From Archivesica marissinica (taxonomy: Eukaryota > Mollusca > Bivalvia > Venerida > Vesicomyidae): a stretch of 64,000 bases of DNA. The notes below the pieces were generated by a model. It made no database searches. It had not been told where the DNA came from and saw nothing but the letters and a program-made list of their open reading frames with translations. Made by a program: the position numbers and the translations under genes. Location of the stretch: contig CM026403.1 of the NCBI GenBank assembly GCA_014843695.1, positions 48,711,382 to 48,775,381 of the forward strand, read 5' to 3'. Below are positions 27,988-39,770 of this stretch, one piece after another; position 1 is the stretch's first letter, and the number at the start of each line of letters is the position of its first letter.

Positions 27988-28125
27988 ATCATGCATTTGC
28001 CGCATTGGTCAAGGTCACACTTAGAGGTCAAATGTCAATTTTTCTTTTGCATAGGTAATCAGCATCATGCATTTGCCGCATTGGTCAAGGTCACATTTAG
28101 AGGTCAAATGTCAATTTTTCTGTTG
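27988..28125 (+). repeat. Two 62-bp direct repeats carrying AGGTCA pairs
   Basis: Copies at 27988-28049 and 28064-28125 are nearly identical: ATCATGCATTTGCCGCATTG, then GTCAAGGTCACA, then TTAGAGGTCAAATGTCAATT. Each has two AGGTCA half-sites in direct orientation separated by 7 bases (28012 and 28025; 28088 and 28101). The first half-site sits in TCAAGGTCA. Such half-sites resemble nuclear-receptor binding elements, but no function is shown and no gene lies nearby. Confidence 0.75.
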
Positions 28126-28265
28126 TCACATCTCTGAAACTAATCTAGGGACTGGGGCTCAATCGTATTTAACGGGAAACAATTAACACACTTCCGGTTG
28201 GTCTTATTAACAGAAAATTCACTAAATCACACACAAACGGTGAATGCAGTTTGAAATAAAGCTTA

Positions 28266-28623
28266 GACTAATGAGGGACCTCGCTGGCTTTTCTATTACC
28301 TCCCTTGGCAGATAACGTCCGATGTATTCCTAAATGTATAGCGGTCCTTTCAGTTGGAATCTTTTGTTTTTACAGTTATTCCATAACCAGATGTTGCGTT
28401 ATGATAAATGTGATTTTATCCAAATCATGTTAGTTAGTTTTTTACCCATTGGATATAATGTAGGATATCTGTTGAGATATAATAACATAATAATTATAAT
28501 ATGAGAATGTGGACTAAAAATGATAGCATGGTGTGCAAAGGAAACAACGATAAAAACAGAGGAAACAACTTAAGAAGAGGATATACATACATTTAGGGAC
28601 TATTCAGGGGCAGTAACTGACCG
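28266..28623 (+). mobile_element. MITE-like dispersed repeat, copy 1 (right end lost)
   Basis: This segment aligns along its length, in inverted orientation, with 42698-43069. Shared blocks include TATTACCTCCCTTG, AGTTGGAATC followed by TTTGTTTTTAC, CAAAGGAAACAACGATAAAA and GGGGCAGTAACTGA. The left end, CTAATGAGGGAC, matches the terminal inverted repeat of copy 2. The right terminus has been lost where the 55-bp array begins. No coding capacity is visible. Confidence 0.75.
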
Positions 28624-30073
28624 ATGTAGTGTAGCTGTAATCTCGATATATGAATTGCTGAATGGCAGACTATATGGACTGCAGTATCGCTGCAATCTCG
28701 ACATATGAATTGCTGAATGTCAGATTATATGGACTGCAGTATCGCTGCAATCTCGATATATGAATTGCTGAATGCCAGATTATATCGACTGCAGTACCGC
28801 TGCAATCTCGATATATGAATTGCTGAATGTCATACTATATGGACTGCAGTACCGCTGCAATCTCGATATATGAATTGCTGAATGTCAGACTATATGGACT
28901 GCAGTACCGCTGCAATCTCGATATATGAATTGCTGAATGTCAGACTATATGGACTGCAGTACCGCTGTAATCTCGATATATGAATGGCTGAATGTCAGAA
29001 TGTATGGACTGCAGTACCGCTGCAATCTCGATATATGAATTGCTGAATGCCAGATTATATGGACTGCAGTATCGCTTCAATCTCGATATATGAATTGCTG
29101 AATGTCAGACTATATGGACTGCAGTACCGCTGCAATCTCGATATATGAATGGCTGAATGTCAGACTATATGGACTACAGTACCGCTGCAATCTCGACATA
29201 TGAATTGCTGAATGCCATATTATATGGACTGCAGTATCGCTGCAATCTCGATATATGAATTGCTGAATGTCAGACTATATGGACTGCAGTACCGCTGCAA
29301 TCTCGATATATGAATGGCTGAATGTCAGACTATATGGACTGCAGCATCGCTGCAATCTCGATATATGAATTGCTGAATGTCAGATTATATGGACTGCAGT
29401 ATCGCTGCAATCTCGATATATGAATGGCTGAATGTCAGACTATATGGACTGCAGTACCGCTGCAATCTTGATATATGAATGTCTGAATGTCAGACTATAT
29501 GGACTGCAGTACCGCTGCAATCTCGATATATGAATGTCTGAATGTCAGACTATATGGACTGAAGCATCGCTGCAATCTCGATATATGAATGGCTGAATGT
29601 CAGACTATATGGACTGCAGCATCGCTGCAATCTCGATATATGAATTGCTGAATGTCAGATTATATGGACTGCAGTATCGCTGCAATCTCGATATATGAAT
29701 TGCTGAATGCCAGATTATATGGACTGCAGTATCGCTGCAATCTCGATATATGAATGGCTGAATGTCAGACTATATGGACTGCAGTACCGCTGCAATCTTG
29801 ATATATGAATGTCTGAATGTCAGACTATATGGACTGCAGTACCGCTGCAATCTCGATATATGAATTGCTGAATGTCAGACTATATGGACTGAAGCATCGC
29901 TGCAATCTCGATATATGAATGGCTGAATGTCAGACTATATGGACTGCAGCATCGCTGCAATCTCGATATATGAATTGCTGAATGTCAGATTATATGGACT
30001 GCAGTATCGCTGCAATCTCGATATATGAATTGCTGAATGCCAGATTATATGGACTGCAGTATCGCTGCAATCT
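28624..30073. repeat. 55-bp minisatellite, about 26 copies
   Basis: The 55-bp unit contains TATATGGACTGCAGTACCGC, TGCAATCTCGATATATGAAT and TGCTGAATGTCAGAC. Variants are TTGCTG/TGGCTG/TGTCTG, GTACCGC/GTATCGC/GCATCGC and CAGACT/CAGATT. A rare CAATCTTGAT variant recurs exactly 330 bp apart (29465 and 29795), which indicates duplication of a six-unit block. The PstI-like site CTGCAG is present in most units. Confidence 0.95.
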
Positions 30074-30294
30074 ACATCAGGAAAGCTGTAGTTTTCCCGA
30101 CAATATCCACATTATTATCTTCAAGTTGCTGGTACTCTATAATTACTGTCATTTCACTGCGGGTTGTTCCTTGTCTTGGGTTATAATACAGCTATTACTT
30201 CGATTTACATACTGGGGAAATATACGCCATACAATACATAGTAATTAAAGGAAATGCTGCAAAATCAACAAAAGGTGAATAATTAAACGTGTTT

Positions 30295-30540
30295 AAACTT
30301 TATTTATTTTACATCGATTGCGAAGCAAGTTTTAACAACTTATATTAATCACTCTCGTTGACGCGGATGAAAGCGTAGTTGTGGTATTTAGTGTGAGAGG
30401 AAACCGGAGTACCCGGAGAAAACCCACCTGTCCGATCTGGCGACTACCGTACCACCTCACATACTTCCAGGTCCGAGGATCGAACTCAGGTTGCATTGGT
30501 GAGATGCGAGCGCGCTAACCACTGCACTAATCGGACAGCC
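30295..30540 (-). mobile_element. SINE family A, near full length
   Basis: On the minus strand it has the family A head (GGCTGTCCGATTAGTGCAGT), an altered B-box region (GAGTTCGATCC), a body with conserved CCGGGTACTCCGGTTTCCTC and the shared tail ending in AATAAATAAAGTTT. It is diverged from other copies at scattered positions, as expected for an old insertion. Confidence 0.85.
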
Positions 30541-31246
30541 GTTGAATTCCATATTACCAAATCAACGAAAAGTATATACATTCTAGTAATAGTATTTAGT
30601 GTTGATGAAGATAGTTAGAAGGGACCAAATACAACGTTAATTAATAAGTACATTGAGCTCAGGCATGCGACACAGATTCTGATAAATCACTAGTAATCTT
30701 GGACAATTGAAAAGCGCTACAAACAGATTTTAGCGACTCAAATATATAGAAATATATGTATAACATGAACATACAGTGATTGGTCTCTTATACATGAGCT
30801 TAGTAGCTGATATGGTTGACTTGTTGCACTATTGCCGGATCTCGGGATAGCCTTCCAGTGGACAAAGCTCGATCCTCTGTCACGGCATAGGATTTATATA
30901 AATATGTATTGTATTTGATATTGTATGTTTCGATTAGGGAGTATAGCATATTTGTTCGTGACACTCTGAAGTATAGGATATAAGCCGAAAACGATCCAAT
31001 ATGTAAAATATTGGACTGGGTGAGGCGCGTAGCACCGAAGAACAATACATGTACTAATATGTTATCCGTTTGAGGCTTATATGTTACTTAAAACACACAC
31101 TTATATAACAATATCATGTAGTACCTCTACGCGTAGGATTTAATATAATACTAATATTAATAATAATGGACTGTAAGTACAAAGGTATGACGCCACGGCA
31201 GTGTTTTAAATGTACATATGGTATATCTTACGCTGAGTAAAGTTCA
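30541..31246. other. No recognisable feature
   Basis: AT-rich unique sequence. An 81-codon minus-strand frame at 30800-31045 shows no domain or repeat and is most likely chance. Confidence 0.6.
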
Positions 31247-31255
31247 TGTTATATT

Positions 31256-31541
31256 ACGGATATGTAGTCCAGTGGTAACACACTGGACTGGTAATCCAGG
31301 GATCACAGGTTCGATCCCCCGTCTGACCCTAATACAATTAACAGTCTTTCAGATGGGACGTTAAACCGAGGTCTCGTGTCGGTGCTTTACACCGTGCACG
31401 TAAAAAACCCAGATGAGACTCTGGAATGGGTCTCTGTCTGTATCATGCACTATCCTCCAAAATCTAAAATGACTAATCTCTTCAGGAGGCATCGCTCATA
31501 TGGGCAACCGGTAGCGACGATAAATAAACGTAAAAACACAG
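31256..31541 (+). mobile_element. SINE family C (threonine-tRNA-like head), full length with target-site duplication
   Basis: The head reads GTAGTCCAGTGGTAACACAC with an anticodon-like loop CTGGTAA closed by CTGGA/TCCAG, so the anticodon would be GGT (Thr). The B-box is GGTTCGATCC. The body contains CAGTCTTTCAGATGGGACGT and GAGACTCTGGAATGGGTCTC, and the tail ends GGTAGCGACGATAAATAAAC. A perfect 9-bp duplication, TGTTATATT, flanks it at 31247-31255 and 31542-31550, showing insertion by target-primed reverse transcription. Confidence 0.92.
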
Positions 31542-31735
31542 TGTTATATTGCACGGCGAAACACAGCGTCTCTTCTATCATCCCCTCATGGCAATTAATG
31601 CTGTAAAAACAGGTTTTCGGAATAGAACAATAAACAATAACAAACTGTCATTCGGTCTGTGCATAGTAAACGTACTTACGACGTATGCCAAATTAATACA
31701 AGATACAATATTTAATTTTCCTCAAGTTTAAGCTT

Positions 31736-31966
31736 AAACTTTATTTATTTTACAACGATTGCGAAGCAAGTTTTAACAACTTATATTAATCACTCTCGTT
31801 GGCGCATATGAAAGCGTAAATGTGGTAAACCGGAGTACCCGGAGAAAACCGACCTGTCCGATCTGGCGACCATCGTACCATCTCACATACTTCCCGGTCG
31901 ATGGCTCGAACCCGGTTTGCATTGGTAAAAAGCGAGTGCGCTAACCACTGCGCTAATCGGACAACC
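31736..31966 (-). mobile_element. SINE family A, with a short internal deletion
   Basis: Head, B-box and shared tail are present on the minus strand. About 15 bases are missing from the body compared with other copies: the segment normally holding CTCCCACACGAATGACCAC is shortened near 31826. The head carries GGTTGTCCGATTAGCGCAGT. Confidence 0.85.
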
Positions 31967-31986
31967 AAGTGAATGAGCTTAGTTTA

Positions 31987-32221
31987 TACACATTTATTTT
32001 AGCTCGATTGCGAAACAAGTTCTTTCAACTTATATTAATCACTTCTCGATACCTCATTCCTGATGGAAGTCATCGCCATGAAGGAGAGAGAAGAGGCAAT
32101 GTGGAATTTAAATGCCTTGCCTAAGGGCACGATCGTAACGGCTCCAGCTGGGCTCGAGCTCCGGGCCTTTCGCTCCTGAAGCGAACGCACTACCACAGCG
32201 CTATCACGACTTCCACTTCCA
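31987..32221 (-). mobile_element. SINE family B (leucine-tRNA-like head) with target-site duplication
   Basis: On the minus strand the head reads GGAAGTCGTGATAGCGCTGT. The anticodon arm has a perfect 5-bp stem, TTCGC/GCGAA, with loop TTCAGGA, giving anticodon CAG (Leu). The body includes CTTCTCTCTCCTTCATGGCG. The tail includes AGTGATTAATATAAGTTG and TTCGCAATCGAGC, almost the same as the family A tail although the heads are unrelated. An 8-bp duplication, TTAGTTTA, lies at 31979-31986 and 32222-32229. Confidence 0.88.
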
Positions 32222-32470
32222 TTAGTTTAACTGAATATGGAGACTTAATTGATATATGGCGAGGATTAAATGAATAAACAATTTACGTAATCCAGTGCTA
32301 GACTTCTTTTAATGTATTCTAGTACTGAGCATGTCGATCGTAAAAACGGCGTAAATATTTAATGCCGAATGCATCACGTGTCACATAAGTGAACACATTA
32401 GTTCATTTGATAGTTCGATGCCCTTTTTGTAGATGTTCGAGACATATATGTCAAGAATTACTTGAACACA

Positions 32471-35400
32471 TGCATACTGAAAGAGGTTGGCAGACTGTTA
32501 GAGGTTTGTAGACTGATAGAGGTTTGTAGGCTGATAGAGGATTGCAGACTGATAGAGGTTTGTAGACTGATAGAGGTTTGTAGATTGATAGAGGTTTGTA
32601 GACTGATAGAGGTTTGTAGGCTGATAGAGGTTTGTAGGCTGATAGAGGATTGCAGACTGATAGAGGTTTGTAGACTGATAGAGGTTTGTAGATTGATAGA
32701 GGTTTGTAGGCTGATAGAGGTTTGTAGGCTGATAGAGGTTTGTAGATTGATAGAGGTTTGTAGGCTGATAGAGGTTTGTAGGCTGATAGAGGTGTGTAGG
32801 CTGATAGAGGTTTGCAGACTGATAGAGGATTGCAGACTGATAGAGGTTTGTAGACTGATAGAGGTTTGTAGATTGATAGAGGTTTGTAGGCTGATAGAGG
32901 TTTGTAGGCTGATAGAGGTTTGTAGGCTGAAAGAGGTTTGTAGGCTGATAGAGGTTTGCAGGCTGATAGAGGTTTGCAGACTGAACGATGCTTGCAGGCT
33001 GATAGAGGTTTGCAGACTGAAAGAGGTGTGTAGACTGAACGATGTTTGCAGGCTGATATAGGTGTGCAGACTGATAGAGGTGTGTAGACTGATATAGGTT
33101 TGCTGACTGATAGAGGTGTGTAGACTGATATAGGTTTGCAGACTGAAAGAGGTGTGTAGACTGAATGAGGTGTGTAGACTGAAAGAGGTGTGTAGACTGA
33201 ACGATGTTTGTAGACTGAAAGAGGTTTGCAGACTGAAAGAGGTGTGTAGACTGAAAGAGGTGTGTAAACTGAAAGAGGTGTGTAGACTCAACGATGTTTG
33301 TAGACTGATAGAGGTTTGCAGGCTGAACGATGTTTGTAGATTGAAAGAGGTTTGCAGACTGATAGAGGTTTGCAGGCTGATAGAGGTTTGCAGACTGAAA
33401 GAGGTTTGCAGACTGATAGAGGTGTGTAGGCTGATAGAGGTTTGTAGGCTGATAGAGGTTTGTAGACTGAATGATGTTTGCAGACTGAAAGAGGTGTGTA
33501 GACTGAAAGAGGTGTGTAGACTGAAAGAGGTGTGTAGACTGAAAGAGGTGTGTAGACTGAAAGAGGTGTGTAGACTGAACGATGTTTGTAGACTGAAAGA
33601 GGTTTGCAGACTGAAAGAGGTGTGTAGACTGAAAGAGGTGTGTAAACTGAAAGAGGTGTGTAGACTGATATAGGTTTGCTGACTGATAGAGGTGTGTAGA
33701 CTGATATAGGTTTGCAGACTGAAAGAGGTGTGTAGACTGAATGAGGTGTGTAGACTGAAAGAGGTGTGTAGACTGAACGATGTTTGTAGACTGAAAGAGG
33801 TTTGCAGACTGAAAGAGGTGTGTAGACTGAAAGAGGTGTGTAAACTGAAAGAGGTGTGTAGACTCAACGATGTTTGTAGACTGATAGAGGTTTGCAGGCT
33901 GAACGATGTTTGTAGATTGAAAGAGGTTTGCAGACTGATAGAGGTTTGCAGGCTGATAGAGGTTTGCAGACTGAAAGAGGTTTGCAGACTGATAGAGGTG
34001 TGTAGGCTGATATAGGTTTGTAGGCTGATAGAGGTTTGTAGACTGAATGATGTTTGCAGACTGAAAGAGGTGTGTAGACTGAAAGAGGTGTGTAGACTGA
34101 AAGAGGTGTGTAGACTGAAAGAGGTGTGTAGACTGAAAGAGGTGTGTAGACTGAACGATGTTTGTAGACTGAAAGAGGTTTGCAGGCTGATAGAGGTTTG
34201 CAGGCTGATAGAGGTGTGTAGACTGAAAGAGGTGTGTATACTGATAGAGTTTTGTAGGCTGATAGAGGTTTGTAGATTGATAGAGGTTTGCAGGCTGATA
34301 GAGGTGTGTAGACTGAAAGAGGTGTGTAGACTGATAGAGGTTTGTAGACTGAAAGAGGTTTGTAGGCTGATAGAGGTGTGTAGGCTGATATAGGTTTGTA
34401 GGCTGATAGAGGTTTGTAGGCTGATAGAGGTGTGTAGACTGATAGAGGTTTGTATGCTGATAGAGGTTTGTAGGTTGATAGAGGTTTGTAGGCTGAAAGA
34501 GGTTTGCAGACTGAACGATGTTTGCAGGCTGATAGAGGTTTGCAGACTGAAAGAGGTGTGTAGACTGAACGATGTTTGTAGGCTGATAGAAGTTTGCAGA
34601 CTGAATGATGTTTGCAGGCTGATAGAGGTGTGCAGACTGATAGAGGTGTGTAGACTGATATAGCTTTGCAGACTGATAGAGGTGTGTAGACTGATAGAGG
34701 TTTGCAGACTGAAAGAGGTGTGTAGACTGAAAGAGGTGTGTAGACTGAACTAGGTGTGTAGACTGAACGATGTTTGTAGACTGAAAGAGGTTTGCAGACT
34801 GAAAGAGGTGTGTAGACTGAAAGAGGTGTGTAGACTGAAAGAGGTGTGTAGACTGAACGCTGTTTGTAGACTGAAAGAGGTTTGCAGACTGAAAGAGGTG
34901 TGTAGACTGAAAGAGGTGTGTAGACTGAACGATATTTGTAGACTGAAAGAGGTTTGCAGACTGATAGAGGTTTGCAGGCTGAACGATGTGTGTAGACTGA
35001 AAGAGGTTTGCAGACTGATAGAGGTTTGCAGGCTGATAGAGGTTTGCAGACTGAATGATGTTTGCAGACTGAAAGATGTGTGTAGACTGAACGATGTTTG
35101 TAGACTGAAAGAGGTTTGCAGACTGAAAGAGGTGTGTAGACTGAAAGAGGTGTGTAGACTGAAAGAGGTGTGTAGACTGAAAGAGGTGTGTAGACTGAAA
35201 GAGGTGTGTAGACTGAAAGAGGTGTGTAGACTGAACGATGTTTGTAGACTGAAAGAGGTTTGCAGGCTGATAGAGGTTTGCAGACTGAATGATGTTTGCA
35301 GGCTGATAGAGGTGTGCAGACTGATAGAGGTGTGTAGACTGATATAGGTTTGCAGACTGATAGAGGTGTGTAGACTGATAGAGGTTTGCAGACTGAAAGA

Positions 35401-38400
35401 GGTGTGTAGACTGAAAGAGGTGTGTAGACTGAAATAGGTGTGTATATTGAACGATGTTTTTAGACTGAAAGAGGTTTGCAGACTGAAAGAGGTGTGTAGA
35501 CTGAAAGAGGTGTGTAGACTGAAAGAGGTGTGTAGACTGAACGATGTTTGTAGACTGAAAGAGGTTTGCAGACTGAAAGAGGTGTGTAGACTGAAAGAGG
35601 TGTGTAGACTGAACGATATTTGTAGACTGAAAGAGGTTTGCAGACTGATAGAGGTTTGCAGGCTGAACGATGTTTGTAGACTGAAAGAGGTTTGCAGACT
35701 GATAGAGGTTTGCAGGCTGATAGAGGTTTGCAGACTGAAAGAGGTTTGCAGACTGATAGAGGTGTGTAGGCTGATAGAGTTTTGTAGGCTGATAGAGGTT
35801 TGTAGACTGAATGATGTTTGCAGATTGAAAGATGTGTGTAGACTGAACGATGTTTGTAGACTGAAAGAGGTTTGCAGACTGAAAGAGGTGTGTAGACTGA
35901 AAGAGGTGTGTAGACTGAAAGAGGTGTGTAGACTGAACGCTGTTTGTAGACTGAAAGAGGTTTGCAGACTGAAAGAGGTGTGTAGACTGAAAGAGGTGTG
36001 TAGACTGAACGATATTTGTAGACTGAAAGAGGTTTGCAGACTGATAGAGGTTTGCAGGCTGAACGATGTGTGTAGACTGAAAGAGGTTTGCAGACTGATA
36101 GAGGTTTGCAGGCTGATAGAGGTTTGCAGACTGAATGATGTTTGCAGACTGAAAGATGTGTGTAGACTGAACGATGTTTGTAGACTGAAAGAGGTTTGCA
36201 GACTGAAAGAGGTGTGTAGACTGAAAGAGGTGTGTAGACTGAAAGAGGTGTGTAGACTGAAAGAGGTGTGTAGACTGAAAGAGGTGTGTAGACTGAAAGA
36301 GGTGTGTAGACTGAACGATGTTTGTAGACTGAAAGAGGTTTGCAGGCTGATAGAGGTTTGCAGACTGAATGATGTTTGCAGGCTGATAGAGGTGTGCAGA
36401 CTGATAGAGGTGTGTAGACTGATATAGGTTTGCAGACTGATAGAGGTGTGTAGACTGATAGAGGTTTGCAGACTGAAAGAGGTGTGTAGACTGAAAGAGG
36501 TGTGTAGACTGAAATAGGTGTGTATATTGAACGATGTTTTTAGACTGAAAGAGGTTTGCAGACTGAAAGAGGTGTGTAGACTGAAAGAGGTGTGTAGACT
36601 GAAAGAGGTGTGTAGACTGAACGATGTTTGTAGACTGAAAGAGGTTTGCAGACTGAAAGAGGTGTGTAGACTGAAAGAGGTGTGTAGACTGAACGATATT
36701 TGTAGACTGAAAGAGGTTTGCAGACTGATAGAGGTTTGCAGGCTGAACGATGTTTGTAGACTGAAAGAGGTTTGCAGACTGATAGAGGTTTGCAGGCTGA
36801 TAGAGGTTTGCAGACTGAAAGAGGTTTGCAGACTGATAGAGGTGTGTAGGCTGATAGAGTTTTGTAGGCTGATAGAGGTTTGTAGACTGAATGATGTTTG
36901 CAGATTGAAAGATGTGTGTAGACTGAACGATGTTTGTAGACTGAAAGAGGTTTGCAGACTGAAAGAGGTGTGTAGACTGAAAGAGGTGTGTAGACTGAAA
37001 GAGGTGTGTAGACTGAAAGAGGTGTGTAGACTGAAAGAGGTGTGTAGACTGAAAGAGGTGTGTAGACTGAACGATGTTTGTAGACTGAAAGAGGTTTGCA
37101 GGCTGATAGAGGTTTGCAGACTGAAAGAGGTGTGTAGACTGAACGATGTTTGTAGACTGAAAGAGGTTTGCAGGCTGATAGAGGTTTGCAGACTGAAAGA
37201 GGTGTGTAGACTGAACGATGTTTGTAGACTGAAAGAGGTGTGTAGACTGATAGAGGTTTGCAGGCTGATAGAGGTTTGCAGACTGAAAGAGGTGTGTAGA
37301 CTGAACGATGTGTGTAGACTGAAAGAGGTTTGCAGACTGAAAGAGGTGTGTAGACTGAAAGAGGTGTGTAGACTGAACGATGTGTGTAGACTGAAAGAGG
37401 TTTGCAGACTGAAAGAGTTGTGTAGACTGAACGGTGTTTGTAGACTGAAAGAGGTTTGCAGACTGAAAGAGGTGTGTAGACTGAACGATGTTTGTAGGCT
37501 GATAGAAGTTTGCAGACTGAACGATGTTTGCAGGCTGATAGAGGTGTATAGACTGAAAGAGGTGTGTAGACTGAACGATGTTTGTAGACTGAAAGAGGTT
37601 TGCAGGCTGATAGAGGTTTGCAGACTGAAAGAGGTGTGTAGACTGAACGATGTTTGTAGACTGAAAGAGGTTTGCAGGCTGATAGAGGTTTGCAGACTGA
37701 AAGAGATGTGTAGACTGAACGATGTTTGTAGACTGAAAGAGGTGTGTAGACTGATAGAGGTTTGCAGGCTGATAGAGGTTTGCAGACTGAAAGAGGTGTG
37801 TAGACTGAAAGAGGTGTGTAGACTGAACGATGTGTGTAGACTGAAAGAGGTTTGCAGACTGAAAGAGGTGTGTAGACTGAACGATGTTTGTAGACTGAAA
37901 GAGGTTTGCAGACTGAAAGAGGTGTGTAGACTGAACGATGTTTGTAGGCTGATAGAAGTTTGCAGACTGAACGATGTTTGCAGGCTGATAGAGGTTTGCA
38001 GACTGAAAGAGGTGTGTAGACTGAACGATGTTTGTAGACTGAAAGAGGTTTGCAGACTGAAAGAGGTGTGTAGACTGAAAGAGGTGTGTAGACTGAACGA
38101 TGTGTGTAGACTGAAAGAGGTTTGCAGACTGAAAGAGGTGTGTAGACTGAACGATGTTTGTAGACTGAAAGAGGTTTGCAGACTGAAAGAGGTGTGTAGA
38201 CTGAACGATGTTTGTAGGCTGATAGAAGTTTGCAGACTGAACGATGTTTGCAGGCTGATAGAGGTTTGCAGACTGAAAGAGGTGTGTAGACTGAACGATG
38301 TTTGTAGGCTGATAGAAGTTTGCAGACTGAACGATGTTTGCAGGCTGATAGAGGTTTGCAGACTGAAAGAGGTTTGCAGACTGAACGATGTTTGCAGACT

Positions 38401-38429
38401 GAAAGATGTTTGCAGACTGAAAGAGGATT
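32471..38429. repeat. 18-bp minisatellite array, about 330 copies
   Basis: The consensus unit is TGTAGACTGAAAGAGGTG. Common variants are TGCAGGCTGATAGAGGTT and TGTAGACTGAACGATGTT. No copy introduces stops in several frames because 18 is a multiple of three. The minus strand therefore stays open for about 2,000 codons (38500 down to 32498) and the plus strand has a six-residue period rich in Cys-Arg-Leu. Larger duplications are visible: a block near 33152 recurs 576 bp (32 units) later, and the interval from about 34755 recurs 1,080 bp (60 units) later at 35835 and partly again at 36915. I treat all frames as repeat by-products. Confidence 0.96.
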
Positions 38430-38487
38430 GAAACTAAATAAGACCATCTCAATATCATGTAGTCTGAAGAATGGTCTTCCAAATATT

Positions 38488-38774
38488 TGACCGCCAACAA
38501 TCACAAACATCTGACCGCCAACAATCACAAACACCTGAACGCAAACAATCACAAACATCTGAACGCCAACAATCACAAACATCTGAACGCCAACAATCAC
38601 AAACATCTGACCGCCAACAATCACAAACATCTGAACGCCAACAATCACAAACATCTGAACGCCAACAATCATAAACACCTGAACGCCAACAATCATAAAC
38701 ACCTGAACGCCAACAATCACAAACACCTGACCACCAACAATCACAAACATCTGAACGCCAACAATCACAAACAT
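38488..38774. repeat. 24-bp minisatellite, 12 copies
   Basis: The unit is CAACAATCACAAACATCTGA plus ACGC, repeated 12 times with minor changes (ATCTG/ACCTG, AACGC/ACCGC, CACAAAC/CATAAAC). It starts 59 bp after the 18-bp array and shares no sequence with it. Confidence 0.95.
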
Positions 38775-39770
38775 AATTATAATACAATCTTCAGTATTGA
38801 GTTGTGTCCTCTCCACCATCCTTGTACAATACAAGTTTAGACATTCAGCTCACCACCAATTAGTGCACACATGATGACAAAACACATGTTACAAACTGCT
38901 CCACATACCATAGGTACGCATGCGCACATCCAGGACCAATCGGTGCTAAAGAACTTAAGACAATGCCCGTAATGTCTCACAACCCGCTCTCAATGCTAAC
39001 AACTTTATCTTGTAACATCCTCAGGGAAAGGAATTTACATAAACTCTCAGCTTGTTTTCCAATCCAGTTCAAATACCCTGTGTATTGTATACTGTATATA
39101 TATTGAATGGACTGAATAAAATATTATTATGTTTAAACTAAGAATAGAAATGTGTTGATGTGAGCAAATCATTTGATGACTTCTTCGAGGTCTTAATGTA
39201 GGGGCCTACTCTCGGCCTGGATCAACATATCTGGGAGAAATCTACCAATTCGTGGTCAGGGCGGTCGTGGGCGTGTCCAATTTAGTATAGAAATCAACGT
39301 GAGTGAACACTTCGCGTTTGACCACAGGCGTTGACTCGATTTCCCCGAAATCCTAGCATTTCCTCCATGACCAAGCGTCAATAGTTATATGTACGATATT
39401 GTAAGTAAAATGACAACACATGTGATCTATATCCAAGTAATGCTCGCAACATCATCCTATACAGTCACTGAAAAATCACTCAGAAACTTCCGGAATGAAT
39501 ATTCCAGTAACAAGTACATTGTTCCATTGACCCGTTCATGTATTCTCTTTAAACCATCCATATAACCATAGTTGCATCACAGACGTTTCACTCTCAGTAG
39601 TAAATAAACCAAATTAATATTAAAAAATCAAATTAGGCCTATGCATTATTTACAAAAAATATTAAAATTCATTATCCATATCTATTAAAAAATAATTGTT
39701 GTCATAGGTATGTGAAGTCAAACCGATCGTTATATATGTATAAATGGTGTACTTTAATGGCACAGTATAT
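38775..39770. other. Unique sequence; possible retroelement 3' end near 39060-39140
   Basis: No gene or domain is seen. The segment ending TGTATATATATTGAATGGAC then AATAAAATATTATTATGTTT resembles 3' ends of LINE or processed transcripts, and a similar ending occurs at about 41830-41875. The remainder is not recognised. Confidence 0.5.

Noticed and set aside
31256..31330. True threonine tRNA gene
   Set aside because: The head has A- and B-boxes and an anticodon-like arm, but no matching acceptor stem, and it continues into a SINE body with a target-site duplication. The same holds for the heads of families A, B, D and E.
32498..38834. Giant frames (2,000 and 764 codons on the minus strand) read as a repeat protein gene
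   Set aside because: They consist of the 18-bp and 24-bp repeats only, with no non-repeat domain, signal peptide or splice context. Kept as a finding but not as a gene.
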